A stretch of 64,000 nt of DNA. Source: Chitinophagales bacterium. Lineage in GTDB: Bacteria; Bacteroidota; Bacteroidia; Chitinophagales; Chitinophagaceae. The notes beneath the pieces were generated by a model that was not told the DNA's origin, made no database searches, and was given only the letters and a program-made list of their open reading frames with translations. The stretch lies in NCBI GenBank assembly GCA_013298665.1, contig JAAFIK010000013.1:31129-95128 (forward strand). Reading direction: 5' to 3'. The translations under genes were made by a program, and so were the position numbers. This document shows, piece by piece, positions 18,641 to 26,011 of the stretch (within the stretch, counting starts at the first letter, position 1; every line of letters begins with the position of its first letter).

Positions 18641-19690
18641 ATGCCATTGAACAGGAGACAGTTTCTTCAGCGATCGGCGCTGTCCGCACCCCTATGCACA
18701 CCACGCAACTGGTTGAATACCGGGCGTGAAAAAGCAATCCCCATTGTCATTTCTACCTGGGCACCCAATGTTAAAGCCAATGCTGCAGCCTGGGCAGTGC
18801 TGAAAAATAATGGCCGGGCGCTTGATGCGGTGGAAGCCGGGGTAAAAATCCCGGAGGCTGATCCGGAAGACCAGAGCGTGGGTCTGGGAGGATTACCGGA
18901 TCGGGATGGAAAAGTAACATTGGATGCCTGTATCATGGACGAACTGGGCAATATCGGCTCGGTGATGGCGCTCGAAAATATCCTCCACCCCATCAGCATC
19001 GCGCGGCTGGTTATGGAAAAGACGCCGCATGTACAACTCGCGGGTGCGGGTGCGCTCCAGTTTGCACTGGCCAATGGTTTTGAGCAAACAAACCTGCTGA
19101 CGCCAAAATCGGAAGCCGACTGGAAAGAGTGGCTTAAAACATCCAGGTACAACCCGATGATTACCGTAGAAAATATTGAATCCAGGATGCAGGGGGGGAA
19201 ACAACCCTCCAAAGAAAACCCAATGCCCTGGCCCGCAGCCATGCTCAACCACGATACCATCGGGATGCTGGCCATCGACAGCAGCGGTAATGCTTCAGGC
19301 GCCTGCACCACCAGCGGTATGGCTTATAAGATGCACGGACGGGTGGGCGATTCTCCCATTATCGGTGCGGGATTGTTTGTGGACAATGAAGCAGGCGCAG
19401 CCACCTCTACCGGTGTAGGGGAAGAAGTGGTGCGGATCTGTGGCAGCCACACCGTAGTGGAATACATGCGGCAGGGTTATTCGCCGGAAATTGCCTGCCG
19501 TAAGGCGGTAGAGCGGATGCTGCTATCGTTCAGGCGGCGTAAAAAAGACATCGGCGATACACAGGTAGGGTTTATCGCCCTCAATAAAAAGGGCCAATAT
19601 GGTGCTTATGCCATACAGAAGGGATTCAACTATGCCATTCAATCCTCATCGGGCGTACAGGTGCTGGATGCAAAATACAAGATATCCTGA
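18641..19690 (+). CDS. N4-(beta-N-acetylglucosaminyl)-L-asparaginase (glycosylasparaginase), Ntn hydrolase
   Basis: A 349-residue exported hydrolase that splits the GlcNAc-asparagine bond of N-glycan remnants. The N-terminus MPLNRRQFLQRSALSA has the paired arginine of a Tat-like signal. The autoproteolysis site is His204-Asp205-Thr206 (LNHDTIGMLAID); Thr206 becomes the N-terminal nucleophile of the beta chain. Other family features are GLGGLPDRDG near residue 82, DACIMD, and the beta-chain GRVGDSPIIGAGLF and TSTGVGEE motifs that bind substrate. The Flavobacterium (Elizabethkingia) enzyme is the family model and has the same order. It lies between the MFS and cutC genes. Confidence 0.92.
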   Translation: MPLNRRQFLQRSALSAPLCTPRNWLNTGREKAIPIVISTWAPNVKANAAAWAVLKNNGRALDAVEAGVKIPEADPEDQSVGLGGLPDRDGKVTLDACIMDELGNIGSVMALENILHPISIARLVMEKTPHVQLAGAGALQFALANGFEQTNLLTPKSEADWKEWLKTSRYNPMITVENIESRMQGGKQPSKENPMPWPAAMLNHDTIGMLAIDSSGNASGACTTSGMAYKMHGRVGDSPIIGAGLFVDNEAGAATSTGVGEEVVRICGSHTVVEYMRQGYSPEIACRKAVERMLLSFRRRKKDIGDTQVGFIALNKKGQYGAYAIQKGFNYAIQSSSGVQVLDAKYKIS

Positions 19691-19765
19691 TACCGCTGAT
19701 ACGCGGTTGCCGCAGTTTTCACTTCTATAAATTACAGCCGGGTCATCGCGGCTTTAAAAATTGAT

Positions 19766-20512
19766 ATGCCAAAACCATATACACTTGAAGTCATTGCCTT
19801 CAACATTGATAGTTGCATCGCCATAGCGCAGACGGGAGCGCAGCGTATTGAACTCTGCGATAATCCCGGGGAAGGCGGAACCACACCCTCATACGGGCTC
19901 ATCCGGCAGGCCCGTGCCGCCACTACGATCCAGCTTTTCCCCATCATCCGGCCAAGGGGTGGCGATTTTCTCTACAGCACAGCAGAATATAACGTTATGC
20001 GGGAAGACATTGCTCGTTGCAAAGACGAGGGCTGTGATGGTGTAGTACTGGGTATACTGCATACAGATGGCACTGTGGATACCCGGCGTTGTGCCGCATT
20101 GGTACAACTGGCCTATCCCATGGAGGTCACCTTTCACCGGGCATTTGATCGCGTGGCTGATGCAGCGCGGGCATTAGAGGCTGTCATTGACACCGGTTGT
20201 ACCCGCATCCTTAGTTCTGGCTTGCACCCTACTGCTGTGGAGGGACAGCTACAGCTCCGTACGCTGGTGGAGCAGGCAGACGAACGCATCATCATTATGC
20301 CGGGTAGCGGGGTGCGGGCAGATAATATCGCCGCGCTTGCTGCCGCTACAGGTGCTGTTGAGTTTCATACCTCGGCACGCATCACCATACCCGGCACCAT
20401 GCAGTTCAGCAGTCCCACTATGCAGGAAAGCCTGGTATCCGTAACCGCAGATGCTGCAGAGATCAGGCGGACAATAGCAGCACTGGAAAAAATACCGGCA
20501 GGGGAACTATAA
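19766..20512 (+). CDS. cutC: CutC family protein
   Basis: A 248-residue TIM-barrel protein. Family landmarks are the opening LEVIAFNIDSCIAIAQ, the AQRIELCDNPGEGGTTPS loop, PIIRPRGGDF, EVTFHRAFDRV and the phosphate-type loop IIIMPGSGVRADNIAAL, with TSAR near the C-terminus. The family was named for copper homeostasis in E. coli, but that role is disputed, and the barrel with a conserved arginine- and cysteine-lined pocket suggests an enzyme of unknown reaction. The N-glycan-degrading neighbour upstream hints at sugar or glycopeptide metabolism, which is inference. Length is normal and the ATG at 19766 is the family start. Confidence 0.9.
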   Translation: MPKPYTLEVIAFNIDSCIAIAQTGAQRIELCDNPGEGGTTPSYGLIRQARAATTIQLFPIIRPRGGDFLYSTAEYNVMREDIARCKDEGCDGVVLGILHTDGTVDTRRCAALVQLAYPMEVTFHRAFDRVADAARALEAVIDTGCTRILSSGLHPTAVEGQLQLRTLVEQADERIIIMPGSGVRADNIAALAAATGAVEFHTSARITIPGTMQFSSPTMQESLVSVTADAAEIRRTIAALEKIPAGEL

Positions 20513-20556
20513 TACCATATCGGTAACCCGGCACAGCCGGCCGCCCCGCAGCTATC

Positions 20557-21024
20557 CTATTTAATGTCGTAATACAGCAGGCGGGCATTGATTCCGGCAT
20601 TTTTGTACCCAAACTTATCCCGCCTGAAATCATCCCTTCCATGCAGAAGTGTATCGGTTTTTGTACCGGTGGTAACAAAGACTTTCCAATCGCCTGTGGG
20701 GTGCATGTTCATAAATATACCGGTCATATCGCTGAGGGCAACTGTTGTACGGGGTGGTACTTCAAAGGTAAAATGCGAAAGATCAATCCAGTTTACATTG
20801 CGGTAATCATCAAAGTAATTTTTGAACCCTGGTTTAAATTTCAGTATTGTATTGGCCACACGCACGCGGTTAGGCAGGTTTTTAAGCCCGGTTTTATCCG
20901 GCAGATAAACATCAACCATGGCAGGTGAGGCACTGAAGTTGCGTATATAAGCGGTGATTAACAGCGTACAGCCATTCAGACTCAGGAGGGCTATACAAAT
21001 CATCCATATAATCATTCGTTTCAT
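20557..21024 (-). CDS. Hypothetical lipoprotein
   Basis: A 155-residue predicted lipoprotein: the signal peptide ends in LLSLNGC, a standard lipobox with Cys19. The mature part is beta-rich with aromatic and charged residues (VDVYLPDKTGLKNLPNRVRV, HFTFEVPPRTTVALSD) and no recognisable motif. It is preceded by a TAnnTTTG box 53 bp upstream of its ATG and converges on cutC with a 44-bp gap. Function unknown. Confidence 0.7.
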   Translation of the reverse strand: MKRMIIWMICIALLSLNGCTLLITAYIRNFSASPAMVDVYLPDKTGLKNLPNRVRVANTILKFKPGFKNYFDDYRNVNWIDLSHFTFEVPPRTTVALSDMTGIFMNMHPTGDWKVFVTTGTKTDTLLHGRDDFRRDKFGYKNAGINARLLYYDIK

Positions 21025-21076
21025 AACAGTAAGGAGCGATTAAAAAGCAGGAACCCTTTGTAAAATGTATACGTTA

Positions 21077-21084
21077 CAAATATA
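21077..21084 (-). promoter_or_regulatory. TAnnTTTG -7 box before lipoprotein gene
   Basis: The minus strand reads TATATTTG, an exact -7 consensus, 53 bp before the lipoprotein ATG. No matching -33 TTTG is evident. Confidence 0.4.
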
Positions 21085-21250
21085 CGATGAATCTCCCCAT
21101 TTTATTCCTGATGCACCAGCTTAGGATAAGCATGATATACACAGGGTAATTACGCTGTTATTTCCCTGCCTTCAGTACAACAGGTCAGAAACAGCACTAT
21201 TCCGCCCAACGCTTCAGTACAACAAATCAACCGATTTGACGGCAGACTGC

Positions 21251-21533
21251 AATGATTGGGGTACGCGCATCAGCTACAGGGGTAACGCGCGCAATGGTTG
21301 GGGTACGCGCATCAGCTACCGGGGTAATGCACGCAATGGTTGGGGTACGCGCATCAACTATCGGGGTAATGCATGCAATGATTGGGGTACACGCATCAAC
21401 TATCGGGGTAATGCACGCAATGGTTGGGGTACACGCATCAACTATCGGGGTAATGCACGCAATGGTTGGGGTACGCGCATCAACTGTTGAGGTAATGCAC
21501 ACAATGGTTGGATAAATGTACGCAATGCCTGAA
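21251..21533. repeat. 42-bp tandem repeat (minisatellite), six full copies plus a decayed seventh
   Basis: Copies start at 21251, 21293, 21335, 21377, 21419 and 21461, exactly 42 bp apart, and a degenerate seventh begins at 21503. Each unit opens AATGRTTGGGGTACRCGCAT and itself consists of two related 21-bp halves sharing the core GGGGTA. Most differences between copies are transitions. The array has no stop codon in at least three frames, giving a 14-residue peptide repeat such as NGWGTRINYRGNAR on the plus strand, but no credible start codon or ribosome site is present, so I treat it as non-coding. Confidence 0.9.
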
Positions 21534-21695
21534 GTACCTTCACCAACGGAACTATGCAGCCCTGGCCTCTATGGATAACAACAAAGATAAATGCGCGACT
21601 AACAATAATTGCCAGTCGCGCATCAGGTATACAATCACTGCTGTAACATAACCATAGAAAACCATTAAGGTCACAGGCAATCAGGGGAAATAACT

Positions 21696-22826
21696 TTACA
21701 GATTACCCCTTGCCTCCTGCTCCCGCTCCAGTGCCTCAAACAAGGCTTTAAAGTTGCCTTTGCCAAAACTTTGTGCACCTTTACGCTGGATAATCTCGAA
21801 AAAGAGTGTGGGTCTGTCCTCCAGCGGACGGGTAAAAATCTGGAGCAGGTAACCTTCATCATCCCTGTCCACCAGAATACCCAGTTCACGCAGCGGTTGA
21901 AGATCCTCATCAATATGACCCACCCTGTCCAGTAAATCGTCATAGTAACTTGCCGGCACTTTCAGAAATTCCACCCCACGCTGCTGTAACCCGGTTACCG
22001 TGGCTATGATATCCGCCGTTGCGATGGCTACATGTTGCACCCCTTCGCCCCGGTAAAAGTCGAGGTACTCCTCCACCTGGCTTTTCTTTTTGCCTTCTGC
22101 GGGTTCGTTGATCGGGAACTTTACATACCCATTACCATTACTCATCACTTTGCTCATCAACGCAGAATACTCGGTAGAGATATCCTTATCATCGAAGGAA
22201 AGGATATTCCGGAAGCCCATCACCTCTTCATAAAACTTCACCCATATATCCATCTGGTTCCACCCTACATTACCTACACAATGATCTACATAAAGTAAAC
22301 CGGTGGATGGCGGATTGTAAGCCGAAGTAAGGGCTTTGTACCCCGGCATAAACAGACCGCTGTAGTTTTTTCTTTCCACAAAAACGTGTACGGTATCGCC
22401 ATAGGTATGGATACCACTCAGCACTACTTCTCCCTGTTCATCTTTCAGCACAAAGGGTTCCATATAGCTGCGGGCACCACGGGTGGTGGTTTCCGTCCAG
22501 GCCGCTCTTGCATCACCTACTTTCAATGCCAGTACTTTTACACCATCACCATGCAGGTGAATATGCTCCGCAATGGCCCCTTCAGGGTACAGCGGTGTGG
22601 TGAGTACAAAAGTGAGTTTGTTTTGCCGCAGTACATAGCTGACGCGGTCTTTTACACCGGTTTCCGGTCCGGCATAGGCAAGCCCCTGAAAACCAAAGGC
22701 CGTTTTATAAAAATGGGCAGCCTGTTTGGCATTGCCTACATAAAATTCAACATAATCGGTACCCATGAGCGGCAGAAAATCCTGTGTAGCCGCCGGAGTA
22801 TTTACGGGAGCAGTAATTACTGACAT
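21696..22826 (-). CDS. hppD: 4-Hydroxyphenylpyruvate dioxygenase
   Basis: A 376-residue Fe(II) dioxygenase converting 4-hydroxyphenylpyruvate to homogentisate in tyrosine degradation. Two vicinal-oxygen-chelate domains are visible; the iron ligands are His182 (YVDHCVGNV), His265 (GVQHVAIAT) and Glu344 (LFFEIIQR). The C-terminal helix region GNFKALFEALEREQEARG that closes the active site is present. Length and motifs are typical. The start is the ATG at 22826. The 3' neighbour is the minisatellite. In front lies a 30-codon ORF with its own -7 box, so the mRNA may have a leader. The next pathway enzyme, homogentisate dioxygenase, is not in this window. Confidence 0.95.
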   Translation of the reverse strand: MSVITAPVNTPAATQDFLPLMGTDYVEFYVGNAKQAAHFYKTAFGFQGLAYAGPETGVKDRVSYVLRQNKLTFVLTTPLYPEGAIAEHIHLHGDGVKVLALKVGDARAAWTETTTRGARSYMEPFVLKDEQGEVVLSGIHTYGDTVHVFVERKNYSGLFMPGYKALTSAYNPPSTGLLYVDHCVGNVGWNQMDIWVKFYEEVMGFRNILSFDDKDISTEYSALMSKVMSNGNGYVKFPINEPAEGKKKSQVEEYLDFYRGEGVQHVAIATADIIATVTGLQQRGVEFLKVPASYYDDLLDRVGHIDEDLQPLRELGILVDRDDEGYLLQIFTRPLEDRPTLFFEIIQRKGAQSFGKGNFKALFEALEREQEARGNL

Positions 22827-22901
22827 AATTCAATATTTTAATAAAATAAGATCAATCTGTGAGGGGAGCATTGCTGCGGGAAACAGCAAAAAAGGATAAG
22901 A

Positions 22902-22994
22902 TCAGCGTACCGAATCCATTGCGAGCGCCAGCATCAGCAGGGAATAGCCTGTGCGCTTATCAGCAAATCTTTTATGGGGATAGTCAGGAAGCAT
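22902..22994 (-). CDS. Candidate 30-codon leader ORF upstream of hppD
   Basis: An ATG-started ORF of 30 codons (beginning MLPDYPHKRF, ending MDSVR, stop TGA) lies 75 bp before hppD on the same strand. Its ATG is only 4 bases beyond a perfect TACCTTTG -7 box, so the transcript would start at or beside the ATG. It contains two Tyr and one Phe codons in its first 17, which is suggestive in front of a tyrosine-catabolic gene but not the dense run seen in classical attenuator peptides. Between the ORF and hppD a short TTGCTG/CAGCAA hairpin is flanked by direct repeats of TGATCTTAT. It may be a real leader peptide or chance. Confidence 0.3.
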   Translation of the reverse strand: MLPDYPHKRFADKRTGYSLLMLALAMDSVR

Positions 22995-22998
22995 GGGA

Positions 22999-23006
22999 CA
23001 AAGGTA
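22999..23006 (-). promoter_or_regulatory. TAnnTTTG -7 box of hppD transcript
   Basis: The minus strand reads TACCTTTG, an exact -7 match. Transcription would begin near 22993, giving a leader of about 165 nucleotides before hppD. No clear TTTG is seen at -33, where the AGTACT repeat of locus B begins. Confidence 0.45.
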
Positions 23007-23030
23007 AGGAATAGCAGGTATTTGGTGTGC

Positions 23031-23061
23031 AGTACTCAGACTAAGTACTGAGTACTTGGTA
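23031..23061. repeat. AGTACT heptad repeat, locus B
   Basis: AGTACT occurs at 23031, 23044 and 23051; the last two are 7 bp apart, the period seen at every other locus of this repeat. It sits directly in front of the PHP phosphoesterase gene, and a related copy in the opposite sense abuts that gene's stop codon. Confidence 0.7.
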
Positions 23062-23097
23062 TTATTTACTAACTTTATACTTTATACCCCACTAACC

Positions 23098-24837
23098 ATG
23101 GGAGCGCTGAACCGGCTTAAACTGGCGTCAGTTATGCGGAATGTTATCACGGGATTGCTCTTGCTGGTATCTGTCAGCAGCTCAGGGCAGTACAATTTTT
23201 ATTTTGGCAATATCCACTCGCATACGGAGTATTCGGATGGGAATAAGGATAGTGCAACAACTGGTTTCAGCAAACCGGCTGATGCGTACCGTTTTGCCAA
23301 ATCGAGCTACCATATGGATTTCCTGGGTGTATCGGAACACAACCATTTTACGGCCACACACAACCCCGGCATGCGCCGTGCCGCTTACCCATTGGGTTTG
23401 TACCAGGCCGACACAAGCAATGACAATGGTAATTTTGTAAGCATGTATGGCTTTGAATGGGGTACCATCAGCGGAGGTGGGCATGTGGTGGTGTATGGTA
23501 TGCCCGGCCTTGTAGGTTGGGAAGTATTGACCAATCCCCCGGGGGATAACTATGACATTTACTGTAACAAAGGCGATTTTACTAATTTCTGGCCGATCAT
23601 ACAAAGCTATCCCAATACTTTCTGTACGCTGGCCCATCCGCAAACAGGTGATTTTGGTGATATCCTCGGCGCTGCTGCCTACAATACCATGGCAGATAGT
23701 GTGATCGTAGGTACATCCATGCGCAGCGGTTCGGCCTTCTCCACCACCACAGATTATAGCGACCCCGTACCCACCCTCTACGAAAGCGCTTACCTCAAGG
23801 CATTGGCCAGAGGGTACCGCCTCGGTCCTACCATGGATCATGATAATCATTATACCACTTTTGGCCGCACGGGACAAACACGCACTGTTGTACTGGCCAC
23901 CAGTCTGCACCGCGACAGTATCATAGCCGCCTACCGGGCATCGCGTTTTTATGCCTCCGACGACTGGAATACGGAAGTAAGCTTTTCGGTAAACGGTGCT
24001 GCAATGGGCAGTGCCATCAATACGGGTACCAACAGTTCCATCAGCATCAGTGTAAACGACCCGGATGCCGGTGATAATGTCAACCGCATACAACTGTATT
24101 ATGGTGTACCCGGCAGCGGCACCAATGCTACCGTACTCACGAGCAATACCGGAAGCAGTACCCTCAACTTTATACATACCACGGCACTGAACAACCAGTT
24201 TTACTATTTTGCCAGGATCACCCAGGTGGATGGACATATCATCTGGACCAGCCCGGTATGGATCAACCGCACCAGCATCACCCTGCCGGTTTCGCTCACG
24301 CGTTTCTCCGGAAAGGCCCTCGCCGGCAGCGTACTACTGGAATGGCAAACGGCACAGGAACTCAACAACGATCGTTTTGAGGTGGAAAGGTCTGCCAATG
24401 GCCGCGATTTTGAGACCATCGCTACCGTACCGGGGCGTAACAATACCAACCGCCTTACAGACTACAGCACCACGGACAATACACCAATCCGTGGTACAAA
24501 TTTTTACCGCCTGAAGCAGGTGGACAGGGATGGGCAAACGGGTTATTCCAATATCATCGCCATCAATTTTGACAACGATTTTGTAAAGGGCTTGAAGATG
24601 AGTCCAAACCCCGCAGGCAACTATGCCACGCTCAGTGGTTTTTCGGTTATGGCAACTATTGCTGTCCTTAAAATTTACGACAGTGAGGGCCGCGAGGTTA
24701 TGGCGGGCAAATACTCACTCATTCCTGGCTCCAACAACATTCCTTTAACATTGGGTAATCTTGCACCAGGCCGGTACTTTGTTGTACTCAGCCGGCCAAA
24801 TGAACGATTGGGGGAAACGGGGTTTGTGAAATATTGA
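23098..24837 (+). CDS. Secreted PHP-domain (CehA/McbA-type) phosphoesterase with T9SS sorting domain
   Basis: A 579-residue exported metallo-hydrolase. After a signal peptide (cleavage near VSSSGQ) the PHP domain shows its metal-binding motifs: GNIHSHTEYSDGN, FLGVSEHNHF, the distal LAHPQTGDF and MDHDNHYT. A beta domain (about 300-390) follows, then a fibronectin-like module LLEWQTAQELNNDRFEVERS, and finally a C-terminal T9SS sorting domain (MSPNPAGNYATLSG to the terminal GFVKY). The substrate of CehA-like proteins is generally unknown. The ATG at 23098 is chosen; a second ATG at 23134 also leaves a complete signal peptide, and a TTG at 23056 lies in repeat DNA. The gene is flanked on both sides by AGTACT repeats, and the downstream one overlaps the TGA stop. 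Confidence 0.85.
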   Translation: MGALNRLKLASVMRNVITGLLLLVSVSSSGQYNFYFGNIHSHTEYSDGNKDSATTGFSKPADAYRFAKSSYHMDFLGVSEHNHFTATHNPGMRRAAYPLGLYQADTSNDNGNFVSMYGFEWGTISGGGHVVVYGMPGLVGWEVLTNPPGDNYDIYCNKGDFTNFWPIIQSYPNTFCTLAHPQTGDFGDILGAAAYNTMADSVIVGTSMRSGSAFSTTTDYSDPVPTLYESAYLKALARGYRLGPTMDHDNHYTTFGRTGQTRTVVLATSLHRDSIIAAYRASRFYASDDWNTEVSFSVNGAAMGSAINTGTNSSISISVNDPDAGDNVNRIQLYYGVPGSGTNATVLTSNTGSSTLNFIHTTALNNQFYYFARITQVDGHIIWTSPVWINRTSITLPVSLTRFSGKALAGSVLLEWQTAQELNNDRFEVERSANGRDFETIATVPGRNNTNRLTDYSTTDNTPIRGTNFYRLKQVDRDGQTGYSNIIAINFDNDFVKGLKMSPNPAGNYATLSGFSVMATIAVLKIYDSEGREVMAGKYSLIPGSNNIPLTLGNLAPGRYFVVLSRPNERLGETGFVKY

Positions 24838-24887
24838 GTACTCAGTACTCGGTACTTAGTCGTTAGTAGCAGGCAGCCCCGTCTTGA
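24836..24887. repeat. AGTACT heptad repeat, locus C, overlapping a stop codon
   Basis: AGTACT occurs at 24837 and 24844 (7 bp apart), followed by GGTACTTAGTCGTTAGTAGC and AGG. The element fills the whole gap between the convergent PHP and LodB-like genes, and its first bases are part of the TGA stop at 24835-24837. Confidence 0.75.
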
Positions 24888-24888
24888 A

Positions 24889-26010
24889 TCAATCCTGCGG
24901 CTGAGTACTGCTTCCACTACGCCAGAATGCCGTTCCTGCCCAGCGCTGCTCAACTGCATATTGCTGCTGCCACAACGGCAGGTAATCCGTAAAGGCCTTC
25001 TGTACCAGATAATGATAGGCAGACAGCGCATCTGCCTCACCCTGTAAATGATCAGCAATGGCATGTCCCGCGTAACACCCGCCGCCAAGGGCAGACGTAA
25101 TGCCATAAGATGAGATCGGGTCGTAAGCATAAGCAGCATCGCCTGCGGCCAGCCACTGCTGCCCCACAGGTTGTGTTAAACAGGAGGTACCCGCCGCATG
25201 GGTATGCAGAACAGGTTCTGCCGCCGCAATAACACCTGCCGGAAAAAGCGATGCGATCAACCGGGTTTGCCGCAGGGCAGTGCTGTAGCCCGGCCATTGC
25301 TGCTGCGCTTTCTGCAACAGCGATGCCTCAGTCATCAATACGGTTATCATTTGCCGGTTGCCCGTGGCAGCAGCATACCACCAGCCCTGTTCCACGGCTT
25401 CAATATGCGTAAGCTGCGATACAGGAGCATCGGCAGGCAATGGGATACGCGCTGCCACACCCACCAACGTACTCAACACTTTTCGCTTTATACCCATACA
25501 ACGGGCAAACTTACTGCTCCTGCCCGTAGCATCCACGGCAAAGCGGGCAAACAACACCCGGGAGGTACCATCCGCCGCGCTGAGCTGCAACTGCCAGCAA
25601 CCGGCAGCCATATCAAAAACAGCATTGCGCAGGGTTTCACCACGCAGAATAGTAATCCCCCTTTGTTCAGCCAACCCCAGCAGCCCGCTTTCAAAAACAC
25701 TGCGGTGCAGGTGCCAGCCCTGTCCGCCACGGTGTGCCAGAAAATGCTTTTCCTGTATAGTGCTGCTGCCCCAGCAATAGGCATTGCCATAACAAGCCAG
25801 GTGCGCGGGATCGTTGAGCAGGTGATCGGCACCCAATGCACGCAGGATGGGCAGTACGGCAGGGGGCAGCGTCTCCCCGGTTTTGTGCGGCACTATGGTC
25901 GCTGCTTCTATAATTGTACTGCGGATGCCCCGCTGCTGTAAACACAAAGCAGTGGCGACCCCTGCGGGGCCGCCACCAATAATACATACCTCATGTATAT
26001 GATCAGTCAT
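24889..26010 (-). CDS. lodB: LodB-like FAD-dependent maturase of a quinoprotein oxidase
   Basis: A 373-residue flavoprotein. The dinucleotide motif GGGPAG is at 12-17, with an acidic strand end IIEAA, a mid-protein QGWHLHRSVFE segment, VDATGRSSKFAR and the C-terminal FAD motif GDAAYAYDPISSYGI. This is the architecture shared by tryptophan halogenases, geranylgeranyl reductases and LodB. The neighbour decides the call: the LodA-like gene upstream ends one base before this ATG (its TAG, one T, then ATG), a translationally coupled pair as in Marinomonas lodAB. In that system LodB is needed to build the cysteine tryptophylquinone of LodA. A halogenase-type lysine motif is not evident. Symbol given by homology and context, not proof. 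Confidence 0.82.
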   Translation of the reverse strand: MTDHIHEVCIIGGGPAGVATALCLQQRGIRSTIIEAATIVPHKTGETLPPAVLPILRALGADHLLNDPAHLACYGNAYCWGSSTIQEKHFLAHRGGQGWHLHRSVFESGLLGLAEQRGITILRGETLRNAVFDMAAGCWQLQLSAADGTSRVLFARFAVDATGRSSKFARCMGIKRKVLSTLVGVAARIPLPADAPVSQLTHIEAVEQGWWYAAATGNRQMITVLMTEASLLQKAQQQWPGYSTALRQTRLIASLFPAGVIAAAEPVLHTHAAGTSCLTQPVGQQWLAAGDAAYAYDPISSYGITSALGGGCYAGHAIADHLQGEADALSAYHYLVQKAFTDYLPLWQQQYAVEQRWAGTAFWRSGSSTQPQD

Positions 26011-26011
26011 A

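Larger units (their letters stand above)
21025..21695. other. Gene-free region carrying a minisatellite
   Basis: This 671-bp gap lies between the 5' end of the lipoprotein gene and the 3' end of hppD. Its centre is the 42-bp repeat array listed separately. Left of the array, the segment CTTCAGTACAACA occurs twice (around 21171 and 21210), and a fainter trace CTGAAGTACC follows the array near 21530. Outside these I see no gene. Confidence 0.6.

Noticed and set aside
21227..21502. Repeat proteins encoded by the 42-bp array on either strand
   Set aside because: The frames start only with TTG or GTG, have no upstream support and exist because a 42-bp unit without stops stays open in several frames.
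24889..26010. Flavin-dependent tryptophan halogenase
   Set aside because: The fold is shared, but the coupled LodA-type gene fits a LodB role better and the halogenase lysine motif is not seen.
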